Both the position numbers and the translations under genes were made by a program. From assembly GCA_902627595.1 (NCBI GenBank), contig CACOJO010000004.1:91632-123687 (forward strand): DNA of 32,056 nucleotides, given 5' to 3'. Shown here piece by piece: positions 25,375-31,341 of this stretch (the first letter of the stretch is position 1; each line of letters starts with the position of its first letter). Under the pieces are notes generated by a model. The model did not search any database and was not told where the DNA came from. It saw only the letters and a list, made by a program, of their open reading frames with translations. The stretch comes from an uncultured SAR86 cluster bacterium (GTDB taxonomy: Bacteria > Pseudomonadota > Gammaproteobacteria > Magnimaribacterales > AG-339-G14).

Positions 25375-26354
25375 AAGGATTTAATACCTACCAATGATCT
25401 AATCTCTCTTAGATTTTTGGAAGCAATCTTTAAAGCTTTGGCTTCACCTTCTTCTAAAAGCTTCTCTACTTTTTTGGGATTATTTACCAAATCGAAATAT
25501 TTTTCTCTTGCTGGAGATATTTCTTTATTGATGCATTCAAATAATTCTTTTTTGAGATCTCCCCAACCCATTCCTTCATTAAAATATGCATCAATTTGTT
25601 TAATATTTTTATCATTGGTAAAACATTTAAAGTATTTATAGAGAGTTGAGTCTCTGGGTTTTTTTTCTCCTGGTTCTAAAGAGTCGGTTTTGATTTGATT
25701 TATTTGTTTTTGTAGTTTTTTCTCTTCTGAGAAAAGATCAATATAATTTGAATAGCTTTTGGACATTTTATTTCCGTCTAAACCGGGAAGGTAGGACGTT
25801 GTTTCATCGATTAACGGTTCTGGTAAATTAAAGAAAGATCCATATGTTAGATTGAATTTATTTGCAATATCTCTTGTCATTTCAATATGTTGTTTTTGAT
25901 CACTGCCTACAGGTATTAACTCAGCATTAAAAATCAAAATGTCAGATGACATTAAAATCGGATAATTGAACAAACCCATTTGAACGTTTTTATCTTTATC
26001 TTTGCCACTAGTTATATCTTGTATTGCTTTATAGGCATGGGCTCTGTTCATTAACCCCTTAGGCGTAATGGAGGTGAGTATCCAATTTAATTCCATAATT
26101 TGAGGAATACTAGATTGTCTATAGAAAATTGTATTTTTAAGATCTAAACCACAGGCAATCCATGCTGCTGCTATCGATAAAGTGGATTGATGTGTAAGTT
26201 CAGGATCTTGCTGCTTTATTAATGAATGATAATCAGCTAAAAAAATAAAAGATTTTGTTTTTTTAGATAATTCTATCGCTGGACGCATAGCTCCAACGTA
26301 ATTTCCTAAATGTGGAGAACCATTTGTGGTAATACCGGTTAAAACAGAAGACAT
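25371..26354 (-). CDS. trpS: Tryptophanyl-tRNA synthetase
   Basis: Charges tRNA-Trp; a 327-residue class I synthetase of normal bacterial length. The HIGH-type motif is PHLGNYVG at 14-21 after SVLTGITTNGS, and KMSKS sits at 196-200 (DGNKMSKSYSN). FLADYHSLI, FNYPILMSSDIL and VGSDQKQHIEMTRDIA are the tryptophan and adenylate pocket segments. It is the first gene of the 12-kb minus-strand run. The 15 bases before its ATG have no Shine-Dalgarno sequence and follow directly on the U-tract of a strong terminator hairpin (26366-26396). How trpS and its operon are transcribed and started is therefore unclear. Confidence 0.96.
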   Translation of the reverse strand: MSSVLTGITTNGSPHLGNYVGAMRPAIELSKKTKSFIFLADYHSLIKQQDPELTHQSTLSIAAAWIACGLDLKNTIFYRQSSIPQIMELNWILTSITPKGLMNRAHAYKAIQDITSGKDKDKNVQMGLFNYPILMSSDILIFNAELIPVGSDQKQHIEMTRDIANKFNLTYGSFFNLPEPLIDETTSYLPGLDGNKMSKSYSNYIDLFSEEKKLQKQINQIKTDSLEPGEKKPRDSTLYKYFKCFTNDKNIKQIDAYFNEGMGWGDLKKELFECINKEISPAREKYFDLVNNPKKVEKLLEEGEAKALKIASKNLREIRSLVGIKSL

Positions 26355-26361
26355 TTGATTA

Positions 26362-26396
26362 GTATAAAAAAAAACACCAACGAAGTGGTGTTTTTT
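26362..26396. terminator. Intrinsic terminator directly upstream of trpS
   Basis: An 11-bp stem (AAAAAACACCA with its complement) closes a CTTCGT loop and, on the minus strand, runs into nine U residues. It ends about 8 bases before the trpS ATG. It can end the small RNA read from 26552, act as an attenuator for the trpS operon, or both. The A-run on the other side also makes it usable from the plus strand. Confidence 0.85.
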
Positions 26397-26552
26397 AACC
26401 GAAGTTAAAGGGGTCTAGTGGGTTGACTAGCACAGGCGAAAAACCCTTCTCCCTGCAGGTGGCGTAATTTCTTACGTCTTCTCACCCTTCTCCTTCTATT
26501 CTTTAGCTTCCCTTTTTCCGTCTCGAGTTAGAAAATCTTTCACTAAAGCTTG
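26363..26552 (-). ncRNA. Candidate structured small RNA (about 190 nt), family not recognised
   Basis: The minus-strand stretch between tRNA-Ser and trpS has the marks of an RNA gene. A promoter pair lies at 26559-26586 and a terminator at 26366-26396. Bases 26401-26520 have 57 G/C in 120, clearly above the AT-rich surroundings. Perfect small hairpins follow in order: CGTAA-GAAA-TTACG (26463-26476, GNRA loop, flanked by GGTG/CACC), CTAGT-CAACCC-ACTAG (26415-26430) and TTTAAC-TTCG-GTTAAA (26394-26409, cUUCGg loop). GGGTT at 26442-26446 can pair with AACCC in the second loop as a pseudoknot. Four ANGGA motifs (26517-26521, 26509-26513, 26491-26495, 26450-26454) recall CsrA/RsmA-binding decoy RNAs, but this is weak. 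It does not fit SRP RNA, 6S, tmRNA or RNase P RNA as I know them. Alternatively it is a trpS leader: a 26-codon frame (GTG at 26485, TAA ending at 26405) follows an AGGAG, but has no Trp codon. Confidence 0.55.
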
Positions 26553-26558
26553 TAAATA

Positions 26559-26586
26559 ATTTTATGCAATTCGGACTTATTTGCAA
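26559..26586 (-). promoter_or_regulatory. Candidate promoter of the small RNA
   Basis: On the minus strand TTGCAA (26581-26586) and TAAAAT (26559-26564) are separated by 16 bases. This would start transcription near 26552, about 190 bases before the end of the terminator U-tract. The A/T-rich background makes chance matches possible; the agreement with the RNA end is what supports it. Confidence 0.45.
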
Positions 26587-26676
26587 TAGCAAAAATTACT
26601 CTTTTAAGACTATGTTTTCATAAAAAAAAATTCTCTTATCTCTTAAAATTATGAAAAAGACTTTTTTGAAAAAATA

Positions 26677-26768
26677 TGGCGGAGGGGGTGGGATTCGAAC
26701 CCACGAGGCCATCGCTGACCTGCCGGTTTTCAAGACCGGTGCATTCAACCAAGCTCTGCCACCCCTCC
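26677..26768 (-). tRNA. tRNA-Ser(UGA)
   Basis: A 92-base class II tRNA with encoded CCA. The acceptor stem GGAGGGG pairs with CCCCTCC. The anticodon arm is CCGGT, loop CTTGAAA, ACCGG, giving anticodon UGA for serine. There is a long variable arm, and the T-loop GTTCGAATC is intact. It is the only tRNA I find in the window. Its 5' 29 bases and upstream flank are repeated at 27779-27836. Confidence 0.97.
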
Positions 26769-26955
26769 TTGATATATAAGCGTTTCAGAGCTTTGAAAAG
26801 ATTCAACCTTAAAAAGTAACCAAAAAAGTAACCAATGTTTTTCGGATACTCGTTCGTTTAATTATTGCTTCCTAAGATTGAATTTTCAAAGGATTCTACA
26901 TGACTTGAATCCCTATTGGGAACTAAATGGGCAGTATTTCAAAGATTATAAAATT
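26769..26955. other. Intergenic stretch upstream of tRNA-Ser with an 11-bp direct repeat
   Basis: No gene is visible. The first 28 bases resemble the flank of the partial tRNA copy at 27808-27836 and should hold the tRNA promoter. The motif AAAAAGTAACC occurs twice, at 26811-26821 and 26823-26833, one base apart. Read forward, the repeat gives KVTKKVTN, which faintly recalls the N-terminus of some tyrosine recombinases, but a stop codon precedes it and the frame closes after about 20 codons. It is at most a remnant. Confidence 0.4.
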
Positions 26956-27726
26956 CTATCTATTAGGATAGTCTTTGCAATTTTTTAAGATTTCTATCCA
27001 AGAAGAATGAAAAGGACTAAATTTGTAAATGATCTTATCTCCTCTTTTAGGATATGCTATTAAAGTAATATCTCCCTTTGAGCCATTGCCAGTAGATAAA
27101 GATTTTTCAAACTCTCTTCTTAAATGAACTAAAGCATTTGTATTTTTGGTATAAACATCAACCTCATCAACTAATGGACCATTAGGCCAAGCACTTGCAT
27201 TAAGATAAAAATAATCTTCCTTAAAACTAATTGAAATCGGATCATTGCTGTAACCTTTTTTACCATTAAATAATTTGAAATTAAGTACATCACGTCTTGG
27301 ATAGGGTACTGGCAACTTCACAGTAAAAGGGAAACCTTGTTTTATAATATTTAAAGATTCATTTGTCGGGTCTTTGTCGCAAACTTCGTTTTTAGGAACT
27401 ATTACATAAACCTTAGTATCATTTACTAGTATGTGATGTTTATAGGTTATTTTTTCATCGCCGAAGTCATCATACTTTACATTTTTTTCGGTAATTATTT
27501 CTGAACCTATATCTGTGTAGAAGAGTTTTGCAAATCTCTCAAAGTCGTCATTTGGAGATGACGGTTGATTATCAGTTGTTCTATTGGTGGTTTCAGCATT
27601 AGGTTTGTCTTTATCTTTTACTATAGAATCAATTACATCTTTGGCTTTCTTTAAATCTCCAAAAGGATTGGAAAAAGATAGAGCAGCAAAAAAGAAAATT
27701 GTTATTAAAGATAATTTTCTTAACAT
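26956..27726 (-). CDS. Orphan exported protein next to the tRNA-Ser fragment
   Basis: A 256-residue protein from the ATG at 27724-27726, chosen because it begins a proper signal peptide (MLRKLSLITIFFFAALSFSN). An upstream in-frame ATG at 27783 would start inside the tRNA fragment and add 19 unlikely residues. The mature part has a charged, low-complexity N-terminal stretch (KDKDKPNAETTNRTTDNQPS) and then a probable beta-rich domain. That domain contains YVIVPKNEVCDKDPTN, FTVKLPVPYPRRDVLNFKLF, SISFKEDYFYLNASAWPNGP and a late WIEILKNCKDYPNR. Two mature cysteines may pair. I do not recognise the family. It stands alone between intact and partial tRNA-Ser copies, suggesting acquisition (inference). 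Confidence 0.65.
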   Translation of the reverse strand: MLRKLSLITIFFFAALSFSNPFGDLKKAKDVIDSIVKDKDKPNAETTNRTTDNQPSSPNDDFERFAKLFYTDIGSEIITEKNVKYDDFGDEKITYKHHILVNDTKVYVIVPKNEVCDKDPTNESLNIIKQGFPFTVKLPVPYPRRDVLNFKLFNGKKGYSNDPISISFKEDYFYLNASAWPNGPLVDEVDVYTKNTNALVHLRREFEKSLSTGNGSKGDITLIAYPKRGDKIIYKFSPFHSSWIEILKNCKDYPNR

Positions 27727-27778
27727 AAAAAAAATCTTAGCTAAATTGAAAAAAAAATTCAACAAATGCAAAACCAAC

Positions 27779-27836
27779 TGCATTCAACCAAGCTCTGCCA
27801 CCCCTCCATTGATATACAAGTATTTCAGAACTTTGC
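27779..27836 (-). repeat. Partial second copy of tRNA-Ser 5' end and its upstream flank
   Basis: Bases 27779-27807 are identical to 26740-26768, the first 29 bases of tRNA-Ser (acceptor strand and D-arm). The next 28 or so bases match the tRNA upstream flank with a few changes and one extra base. Same orientation, 1,039 bases apart. No anticodon arm or 3' half follows, so the copy is not a functional tRNA. Confidence 0.9.
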
Positions 27837-27898
27837 TTGCTATTTGACTCAAGAAGGTAATTTAATTTCAGAAAATCTTATTTTTTTAAAATTTTGAT

Positions 27899-29077
27899 TT
27901 AAATTACTCTTTCAATGATCATTGCGTTAGCAGTCCCGCCTCCTTCACAAATTGCTTGAAGACCATATCTTCCTTCTCTTCTTTCTAACTCATGAAGCAA
28001 AGTAGTCATTAATTTAGCTCCTGTGCCCCCAAGCGGGTGTCCAAGTGCCATAGCCCCACCATTTACATTAAGCTTTTCTTTATCTGCCTTTAATTCATGA
28101 GCCCAAGCTAACGGGACAGGAGCGAAAGCTTCGTTGACTTCATAAATATCAATATCATTGATTGATAAATTTGCCTTTGTTAAAACTGTTTTAGAAGCAG
28201 GAATTGGTCCAGTAAGCATTATGACAGGATCATCTCCAGCCAATGCTAAAGAAACTACTTTTGCTCTAGGTTTAATATTTAATTTCTTTAATCCAGCATC
28301 ATTTACTATCATGATAGCTGCTGCACCATCACAAATTTGGCTTGAGCTACCTGCAGTTAAAACACCATCTTCAGACAATGTTTTTAAGCCTGATAAACTC
28401 TCCAAGGATGCATCAAAACGGATACCTTCGTCTACTGATACCATTTCTTTTTCTCCAGAAGGTAAATCGCCCTGAACAGGAACAATTTCTTTATCAAAAA
28501 ATCCAGATTCGGTTGCCGCGATTGCTTTTCTGTGACTTTCATAAGCAAATGAATCTAAATCGTTTCGAGAGAAATTCCATTTCTTCGCCATCATTTCTGC
28601 TCCAGCGAATTGGCTGAATTGAACTCCAGGATATCTTGCTGTCATCCCTTTACCATTAAATGGTTGACCATGTCCTTCTTTAAAACTGTCAATAATATTT
28701 GAACCAATAGGCACCTGACTCATTACTTCTACGCCTCCTGCAATTACAATATCTTGTGTTTCAGACATAACAGCTTGAGCTGCAAAGTGAATTGCTTGTT
28801 GTGATGAGCCGCATTGCCTGTCTACAGAAGTACCGGGAACCGATTCTGGAAGTTTTGAGCTTAAGACTGCATTTCTAGCAACATTACCTGCTTGGGCACC
28901 TGATTGACTTACACATCCGAAAATAACATCATCAATCATTTCTCCTTTAGCCCCTGTTCTCTCTACTAACTCATCTAAAACTAAAGCGCCTAAATCTGAA
29001 GGATGCCAATTTTTTAATTTTCCATCTTTTTTACCACCTGGTGTTCTAACGGCACCAACAATGTAAGCATTACCCAT
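27899..29077 (-). CDS. Acetyl-CoA C-acyltransferase (thiolase)
   Basis: A 392-residue thiolase, cleaving 3-ketoacyl-CoA in beta-oxidation or condensing acetyl-CoA units. The nucleophile Cys89 is in SVDRQCGSSQQAIH, His347 in NGGAMALGHPLGGTGAK, and the second Cys377 in AICEGGGTANAMIIE. NEAFAPVPLAW and GGVEVMSQVP are further family marks. Compared with FadA-type trimer partners it stands alone: there is no fadB next to it. The ribosome-binding site AGGAGA lies 7 bases before the ATG. It is preceded by 147 non-coding bases that hold a near-perfect 15-bp palindrome (29146-29160). It would work with the acyl-CoA dehydrogenases and ETF encoded elsewhere in the window. Confidence 0.95.
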   Translation of the reverse strand: MGNAYIVGAVRTPGGKKDGKLKNWHPSDLGALVLDELVERTGAKGEMIDDVIFGCVSQSGAQAGNVARNAVLSSKLPESVPGTSVDRQCGSSQQAIHFAAQAVMSETQDIVIAGGVEVMSQVPIGSNIIDSFKEGHGQPFNGKGMTARYPGVQFSQFAGAEMMAKKWNFSRNDLDSFAYESHRKAIAATESGFFDKEIVPVQGDLPSGEKEMVSVDEGIRFDASLESLSGLKTLSEDGVLTAGSSSQICDGAAAIMIVNDAGLKKLNIKPRAKVVSLALAGDDPVIMLTGPIPASKTVLTKANLSINDIDIYEVNEAFAPVPLAWAHELKADKEKLNVNGGAMALGHPLGGTGAKLMTTLLHELERREGRYGLQAICEGGGTANAMIIERVI

Positions 29078-29145
29078 TTATTTCTCCTAATTTAATTGTT
29101 TATTCAATTCATTTAAAAACATATTTTATCAATTTTTTTTAGATT

Positions 29146-29160
29146 TTTGTTTAAACCAAA
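29146..29160. promoter_or_regulatory. 15-bp palindrome upstream of thiolase, possible operator
   Basis: TTTGTTTAAACCAAA is symmetric except for one position and is centred 76 bases upstream of the thiolase ATG. The size and symmetry are those of a dimeric repressor site. A TetR-type fatty-acid regulator would be a natural candidate, but no specific consensus is matched. Confidence 0.25.
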
Positions 29161-29224
29161 GTGCGGCCTTTATTAAACAGTATGTTTTTTTAACGAGCTA
29201 AGTATCTAAGCGTTTTTTACTTTA

Positions 29225-30460
29225 TTACTGTTTAGAAAATGAATGATTAAATTTATATTCTATGCCAACACTTAAAAAGGAATCGTAAGTAGAAATATTT
29301 GAACGATGAGTTAGATAAGTAAAAGCCTTAAAGCTATTCGTTAGATTATGATCATAACCAATTTGAATTTGTTCCAAGTCATCTATTGCATTTGATCTGT
29401 CGTATTGAATTTTAAGAATTCCTTTTCCGTCTATTAGTTCTGTTTTTACACTTGCCGTGAAAGCTTCATAATCAAAAAACTGACCTCCTTGGGAATACGT
29501 AGATTTTGAAGAACTTGTATTAGTGTATATAAAACCAATAGTAGATGGTCCTGCGGGAATTATCATTCCAAGTCGATTGTGGTCAAAACCATCTTTACCT
29601 TTTTTTTGTGTAGCAATTGCAAACCTAATTACATCAGCAGAATAATTTAGCGAAAAAGAAATGTTTCTTCCAAAAGATCTGTTGCAGGATGGAAGGTTAA
29701 TCTGTTGTTGAAAACCTATTACTTGACCTGGTACAAATCCCACACTTATTAAAGACGGTAAATCACAAAAACTTTGCCGAACAAGGTCTGTCGGACAAGT
29801 AAATCCTGTACAAATAACATTTAGCGGTACTCCACCAGCAATTGCTAAATTATATGCCTGAAGGCTAAGAGCTGATTGATCTTCCGAAGAAAGACTTGAA
29901 GCAATATGATTGGATCTAATTAATTCATGATTAAAACAGCCATTAATAGAACCCTCTTGTGAACATCGAAACAAATGTTGTACTAAATAACTAGTTTTAC
30001 TGAGACCCAAACTGAGTCTTAGACCTTTCGCAATTTCAGGTGAATCATAGCCTAAGAATGAAGAAGGTCTATTTTCACCTCTTGTAATATTTGTAATATC
30101 ACCCTGTGTATCATTGAATAAATCTGCATCCAATTGAGCCAATTTTAAGGGAGTATCGTGTTTGCCAGCCTTAATGGTGCCAAAGCTACCTTTAAAACCA
30201 AGAAAAGTATTTCTTGTGGTTGGCGAAGTTTCCAAATCAACTTGATATTCAACTTGATAGATCCCGGTTATCTTTTCATTAATTTTAAAATCACCTCTTA
30301 CACCCAGTCTTGAAGCATTGCTTTTTAAATCAGATTTTATTTGACTAGACTCACCAAAATAATAATCAGCTGATAAATTCAAATGCCCATAAAAGTCAGG
30401 CAACGGGATAGCGTTAAAAGATAATAGTGAAAATAATGCTAACCTAAAAATATATTTCAT
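29225..30460 (-). CDS. Gram-negative porin-like outer-membrane protein with cysteine-bearing loops
   Basis: A 411-residue protein with a signal peptide (MKYIFRLALFSLLSFNAIP), then typical general-porin strands: LPDFYGHLNLSADYYFG, SRLGVRGDFKINEKITGIYQ, NTFLGFKGSFGTIKAGKHDTPL and RPSSFLGYDSPE. The constriction-loop region is present, as are late strands with LTNSFKAFTYLTHRSN and SVGIEYKFNHSF. Usually a porin ends on aromatic Phe; here SKQ follows the last HSF. Six cysteines fall between about residues 160 and 270 (FRCSQ, NGCFN, VICTG, FTCPT, SFCDL, PSCNR), unusual for proteobacterial porins and suggesting disulfide-braced surface loops. A promoter-like block lies at 30467-30496. Confidence 0.88.
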   Translation of the reverse strand: MKYIFRLALFSLLSFNAIPLPDFYGHLNLSADYYFGESSQIKSDLKSNASRLGVRGDFKINEKITGIYQVEYQVDLETSPTTRNTFLGFKGSFGTIKAGKHDTPLKLAQLDADLFNDTQGDITNITRGENRPSSFLGYDSPEIAKGLRLSLGLSKTSYLVQHLFRCSQEGSINGCFNHELIRSNHIASSLSSEDQSALSLQAYNLAIAGGVPLNVICTGFTCPTDLVRQSFCDLPSLISVGFVPGQVIGFQQQINLPSCNRSFGRNISFSLNYSADVIRFAIATQKKGKDGFDHNRLGMIIPAGPSTIGFIYTNTSSSKSTYSQGGQFFDYEAFTASVKTELIDGKGILKIQYDRSNAIDDLEQIQIGYDHNLTNSFKAFTYLTHRSNISTYDSFLSVGIEYKFNHSFSKQ

Positions 30461-30466
30461 CTTTCT

Positions 30467-30496
30467 ATTCTAAGACCGCATAAAACTGTTTGTGAA
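30467..30496 (-). promoter_or_regulatory. Candidate porin promoter, copy 1 of a shared block
   Basis: Minus strand: TTCACA (30491-30496), 9 bases, ATGCGGTCTT (30472-30481), then TAGAAT (30467-30472). It is 6 bases upstream of the porin start, implying a short leader or a more upstream start. The same 10-mer at the same distance from TTCACA recurs before the 95-residue gene (30883-30913). Confidence 0.5.
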
Positions 30497-30506
30497 GCAA
30501 AAAGTG

Positions 30507-30531
30507 TAAAACTTCAGTTGCTTTACTGAAG
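30507..30531 (-). terminator. Terminator after the 95-residue gene
   Basis: On the minus strand CTTCAGT, AAAGCA, ACTGAAG forms a perfect 7-bp stem followed by TTTT and then, after ACAC, TTTTT. It lies 40 bases past the stop of the 30571 gene and just before the porin promoter block. A second inverted repeat (AAGGACA, 30529-30535, with TGTCCTT, 30561-30567) partly overlaps it. Confidence 0.6.
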
Positions 30532-30570
30532 GACAAGTCTTTCTATCTCCCATGCCGATCTGTCCTTCTT

Positions 30571-30858
30571 TTATTTTTTTTTCATTATTTGGGTTACGTA
30601 TAGATAATTATCTTCAACTATTACTGAGGTGTTTCCATGAGGGACATAACCATAACTGTATAATCCATTCATACATTTCAAAACTTCTATTAAAGAATTT
30701 ATTCCTACAAATTGACATCCTATATATTCGCTACCAATCTCAACCTCTGTGAAACCAAAGGATTGTCCTGCTGCTTCTTCTACAAATTCATCATCACCAA
30801 CTCTAGCGTATGAATTTATTGAGGTCAGAATAAATAAAATTAAAAATATCTTTTTCAT
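30571..30858 (-). CDS. Small exported protein of unknown function
   Basis: A 95-residue protein with a signal peptide (MKKIFLILFILTSINSYA) and a mature chain of about 77 residues. The mature part is acidic at its start (RVGDDEFVEEAAGQ) and has two cysteines (IGCQF, LKCMN) that could form a disulfide. It contains hydrophobic strands, and ends LYVTQIMKKK. The ATG is well placed behind AGGAGA. I know no family for it. It shares a promoter-like block with the porin downstream on the same strand, so the two may respond together. It diverges from the acidic gene at 30965. Confidence 0.7.
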   Translation of the reverse strand: MKKIFLILFILTSINSYARVGDDEFVEEAAGQSFGFTEVEIGSEYIGCQFVGINSLIEVLKCMNGLYSYGYVPHGNTSVIVEDNYLYVTQIMKKK

Positions 30859-30882
30859 AATCTTCTCCTAAATGATTTCTAA

Positions 30883-30913
30883 ATTGTAAAGACCGCATAG
30901 GATAAATTGTGAA
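30883..30913 (-). promoter_or_regulatory. Candidate promoter of the 95-residue gene, copy 2 of the shared block
   Basis: Minus strand: TTCACA (30908-30913), 9 bases, ATGCGGTCTT (30889-30898), then TACAAT (30883-30888). It is 25 bases upstream of the start codon with AGGAGA in between. The 10-mer and its spacing to TTCACA are identical to the block before the porin gene. Confidence 0.5.
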
Positions 30914-30964
30914 TTATTTGCAAGATTAAACTAAGATATATTACACAAAAGAGGAGGATTAAAG

Positions 30965-31336
30965 ATGAAAAGTTTACTCGAGATGTCTGAAGAAGAGTTA
31001 GATAATTTAAGTGAAGACGAATTTATAGAAAATTTTCTCAAATTATCTGAAGATGACCAAGAAAAAATGTTTGAAAAATATCCAGAATTAAAAGCTTTGT
31101 TCGATGAAGACGATGAAGATGATGAAGATGATGAAGATGATGAAGATGATATTTATGCAGAATTTGATGCGGAAGTTGACAAAATTATAGAAGAAGAATT
31201 AGCTGATGACCCTGAATTAAAGGAATTACTAGAAGATGTTGATGGAGAAACTGATGATGAAAGCTTGGAAGATTTTAAAAATGCAAACGTAAATGCAGAG
31301 CTTTCAGAAGAAGAATTAAAAGAACTAGAAGATTAA
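30965..31336 (+). CDS. Highly acidic low-complexity protein
   Basis: A 123-residue protein of which about 58 are Asp or Glu. It starts behind a strong ribosome-binding site (GAGGAGG, 7 bases before ATG). Three short leucine-acid modules are visible: MSEEELDNLSEDEF, LSEDDQEKMFEKYPELKALF and LSEEELKELED. The centre is five DED triplets. It has no signal peptide, cysteine or membrane helix. I do not recognise it; an acidic chaperone, nucleic-acid mimic or cation binder are all open possibilities. It is followed after 5 bases by the gene at 31342, so the two are probably one transcription unit. Confidence 0.7.
   Translation: MKSLLEMSEEELDNLSEDEFIENFLKLSEDDQEKMFEKYPELKALFDEDDEDDEDDEDDEDDIYAEFDAEVDKIIEEELADDPELKELLEDVDGETDDESLEDFKNANVNAELSEEELKELED
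31103..31150 (+). repeat. Nine-base tandem repeat in the acidic gene
   Basis: The unit GATGAAGAT occurs five times (first copy with a final C) plus a terminal GAT, encoding five Asp-Glu-Asp triplets and one Asp. Near-identical in-frame units of this kind tend to change number by slippage without shifting the frame. Confidence 0.9.
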
Positions 31337-31341
31337 TTTAA

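Noticed and set aside
26405..26525. A 40-codon open frame very rich in Arg and Lys within the small-RNA region
   Set aside because: It has no ATG, its G/C content follows RNA hairpins rather than codon positions, and the frame ends inside a tetraloop stem. I kept it only as an alternative leader peptide from GTG at 26485.
26363..26552. Identification as SRP RNA, 6S RNA, tmRNA, RNase P RNA or a known riboswitch
   Set aside because: The conserved SRP apical loop, the tmRNA tag frame and CCA end, the RNase P core motifs and common riboswitch cores are not present. The 6S-like long terminal duplex cannot be drawn convincingly.
26811..26833. Integrase gene remnant suggested by the KVTKKVTN reading
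   Set aside because: Only about 20 codons are open, a stop codon precedes them and no catalytic motif is near. Kept only as a repeat.
27727..27783. Upstream ATG extending the orphan exported protein by 19 residues
   Set aside because: It starts inside the tRNA fragment and puts a second hydrophobic stretch before a standard signal peptide; the ATG at 27726 is the better start.
31103..31150. Possible CRISPR-like or minisatellite array
   Set aside because: The units are 9 bases, contiguous, without spacers, and in frame inside a good coding sequence; it is a codon-level repeat.
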